A stretch of 64,000 nt of DNA from Pannonibacter tanglangensis (GTDB taxonomy: Bacteria > Pseudomonadota > Alphaproteobacteria > Rhizobiales > Stappiaceae). Of the stretch, positions 63,121-64,000 are shown piece by piece. The DNA is taken from NCBI RefSeq assembly GCF_009915685.1, contig NZ_JAABLP010000001.1; one strand, 5' to 3'. Position 1 is the first letter of the stretch. The number at the start of each line of letters is the position of its first letter. The position numbers and the translations under genes were made by a program. The notes beneath the pieces are model-generated. The model did no database searches. It saw only the letters and a program-made list of their open reading frames with translations, and was not told the origin of the DNA.

Positions 63121-64000
63121 TTGAGACGCCTCATTGCAACAGCGGCCATAAGCACGCTTCTGGGCACAGCCGCCCTTGCCCATCCGCTGGATGGCCTTAC
63201 CGCCGACGAATATCTCAGGATCAACGAGATCCTGCGCTCGGCCGGCACCATCGACGACAAGACCCTGTTCCCCCTGATCGAGCTGCTCGAACCGGCGAAG
63301 GCGGACGTGCTGGCCTGGACGCCGGGCACCGCCCTGCCCCGCCGCGCCTCGGTCCAGTTCACCTCGGCCAGCGGCTTCCAGGAGGCCGTGGTCAACATCA
63401 CCGAGGGCAAGGTCGAGCGCACCAGCCCGCTCGGTGGCCAGCCCATGGTGCTGTTCGACGAGTTCATGGGCGCGCTTGCCGCCGCCACCAGCCACCCGGA
63501 CATGGTAGCCGGTCTCGCCAAGCGCGACCTGAAGCCCGAGGAGGTGTTCTGCCTGCCGCTCACCGTCGGCAACTTCTTCGAGGCCGAATTCGGCGACACA
63601 AGGCTGATGAAGGTGCCCTGCTACAAGCTGCCGGAGGGCTCCAACTTCTATGCCAAGCCGATCGAGGGCCTCTATGCCATCGTCGACCTGCAGAAGAAGG
63701 AAGCGCTGAAGGTCATCGACACCGGTGTCGTTCCGGTCCCGCAGGATCCCTGGGGCTACACGGAAGAGGAAATCGCCGCGCGCGCGCCGCTGCGCCCGAA
63801 GACCAATCCGGCCGTGCTCACCCAGCCGGGCGGACCGAACTTCAAGCTCGACGGCAGCCATGTCGAATGGGACATCTGGCGCTTCAATTTCCGCATCGAC
63901 AAGCGCCCCGGCCTCGTCGTCTCCAATCTTGATGTCAACGATGCCGGCACCTGGCGCTCGGTGATCTACCAGGCGCATCTGTCGGAAGTCTTCGTGCCCT
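63121..64000 (+). CDS. copper amine oxidase, 5' part (runs off the window)
   Basis: About 293 residues of a copper-containing amine oxidase are present. A signal peptide (RRLIATAAISTLLGTAALA) is followed by HPLDGLTADEYLRINEIL, the start of the N2 domain, then by N3 and the beginning of the catalytic domain (VEWDIWRFNFRIDKRPGLVVSNLDVND). The topaquinone Tyr and copper His residues lie beyond the edge. The enzyme oxidises primary amines such as phenethylamine or tyramine to aldehydes in the periplasm. If the substrate is phenethylamine, its product phenylacetate would link it to the aromatic genes at the other end. The TTG at 63121 has GGAGAGGA upstream; an ATG nine codons earlier (63094) is the alternative. 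Confidence 0.85.
   Translation, partial: MRRLIATAAISTLLGTAALAHPLDGLTADEYLRINEILRSAGTIDDKTLFPLIELLEPAKADVLAWTPGTALPRRASVQFTSASGFQEAVVNITEGKVERTSPLGGQPMVLFDEFMGALAAATSHPDMVAGLAKRDLKPEEVFCLPLTVGNFFEAEFGDTRLMKVPCYKLPEGSNFYAKPIEGLYAIVDLQKKEALKVIDTGVVPVPQDPWGYTEEEIAARAPLRPKTNPAVLTQPGGPNFKLDGSHVEWDIWRFNFRIDKRPGLVVSNLDVNDAGTWRSVIYQAHLSEVFVP

Overview
The window is a 64 kb piece of a GC-rich alphaproteobacterial chromosome. The gene set points to the Hyphomicrobiales/Rhodobacterales side, most like the marine and soil Stappiaceae (Stappia, Pannonibacter, Labrenzia); this is inferred from gene content and codon usage, with no rRNA to test it. It reads as ordinary chromosome with many metabolic and transport operons. 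I see no rRNA, tRNA, prophage, full-length insertion sequence or CRISPR array.

Layout. 1-3.4 kb: a small secreted protein and a chemoreceptor. 3.4-10.1 kb (minus strand): aromatic catabolism through homogentisate. A two-component 3-hydroxyphenylacetate 6-hydroxylase (MhaA/MhaB-like) would make homogentisate, HmgA opens the ring, and a fumarylacetoacetate hydrolase-family enzyme would complete the route. A VOC protein, an MBL-fold protein and a small exported protein are embedded. The two transcription units carry the same candidate operator. 10.2-20 kb: a second chemoreceptor, a HerA-like ATPase, malonyl-CoA synthetase, a TrhA/hemolysin III membrane protein, an L,D-transpeptidase, a renal-type dipeptidase and a GntR regulator. 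20.3-25.8 kb: an oligopeptide ABC importer whose binding-protein gene is cut by an in-frame amber codon. 26-38.6 kb: Uup, RsuA, an RsmC-like methyltransferase, a membrane protein pair (DUF2157 and GDYXXLXY), a third chemoreceptor, release factor 3, a LysR/methyltransferase divergent pair and an orphan ParA ATPase.

38.9-48.3 kb: a secreted hydrolase, then a divergent organophosphonate module. An ABC importer runs leftward. Rightward are a TIGR03364-type FAD oxidase, phosphonoacetaldehyde hydrolase (PhnX) and a formylglycine hydrolase that strongly resembles phosphonate monoester hydrolases. No PhnW transaminase is present, so the expected route is ester cleavage, then oxidative deamination of aminoethylphosphonate, then C-P cleavage. 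48.6-51.2 kb: an NMT1/THI5-type ABC importer. 51.5-57.3 kb: a DUF3141 PHA-synthase-like protein with a FabI-type reductase, and a FadB/FadJ-type beta-oxidation enzyme. 57.5-64 kb: a phosphotransferase, an IclR regulator with a Gly/Ser insert, a P-type cation ATPase, a YitT-family membrane protein and the start of a copper amine oxidase that runs off the end.

The most unusual signal is a pair of about 254-bp non-coding elements (19997-20249 and 39922-40175), roughly 95% identical by eye. They have 16-bp terminal inverted repeats. Each is flanked by a 19-22 bp direct duplication that is itself a GC-rich terminator-like hairpin, and the flanking hairpin differs between the two copies. This looks like a miniature transposable element that inserts at, and duplicates, transcription terminators between convergent genes. 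Two further intergenic repeat families occur: a 182-bp inverted repeat at 28053-28234, and a CCCCTC/GAGGGG-bordered repeat in two copies at 51.3 and 55.0 kb.
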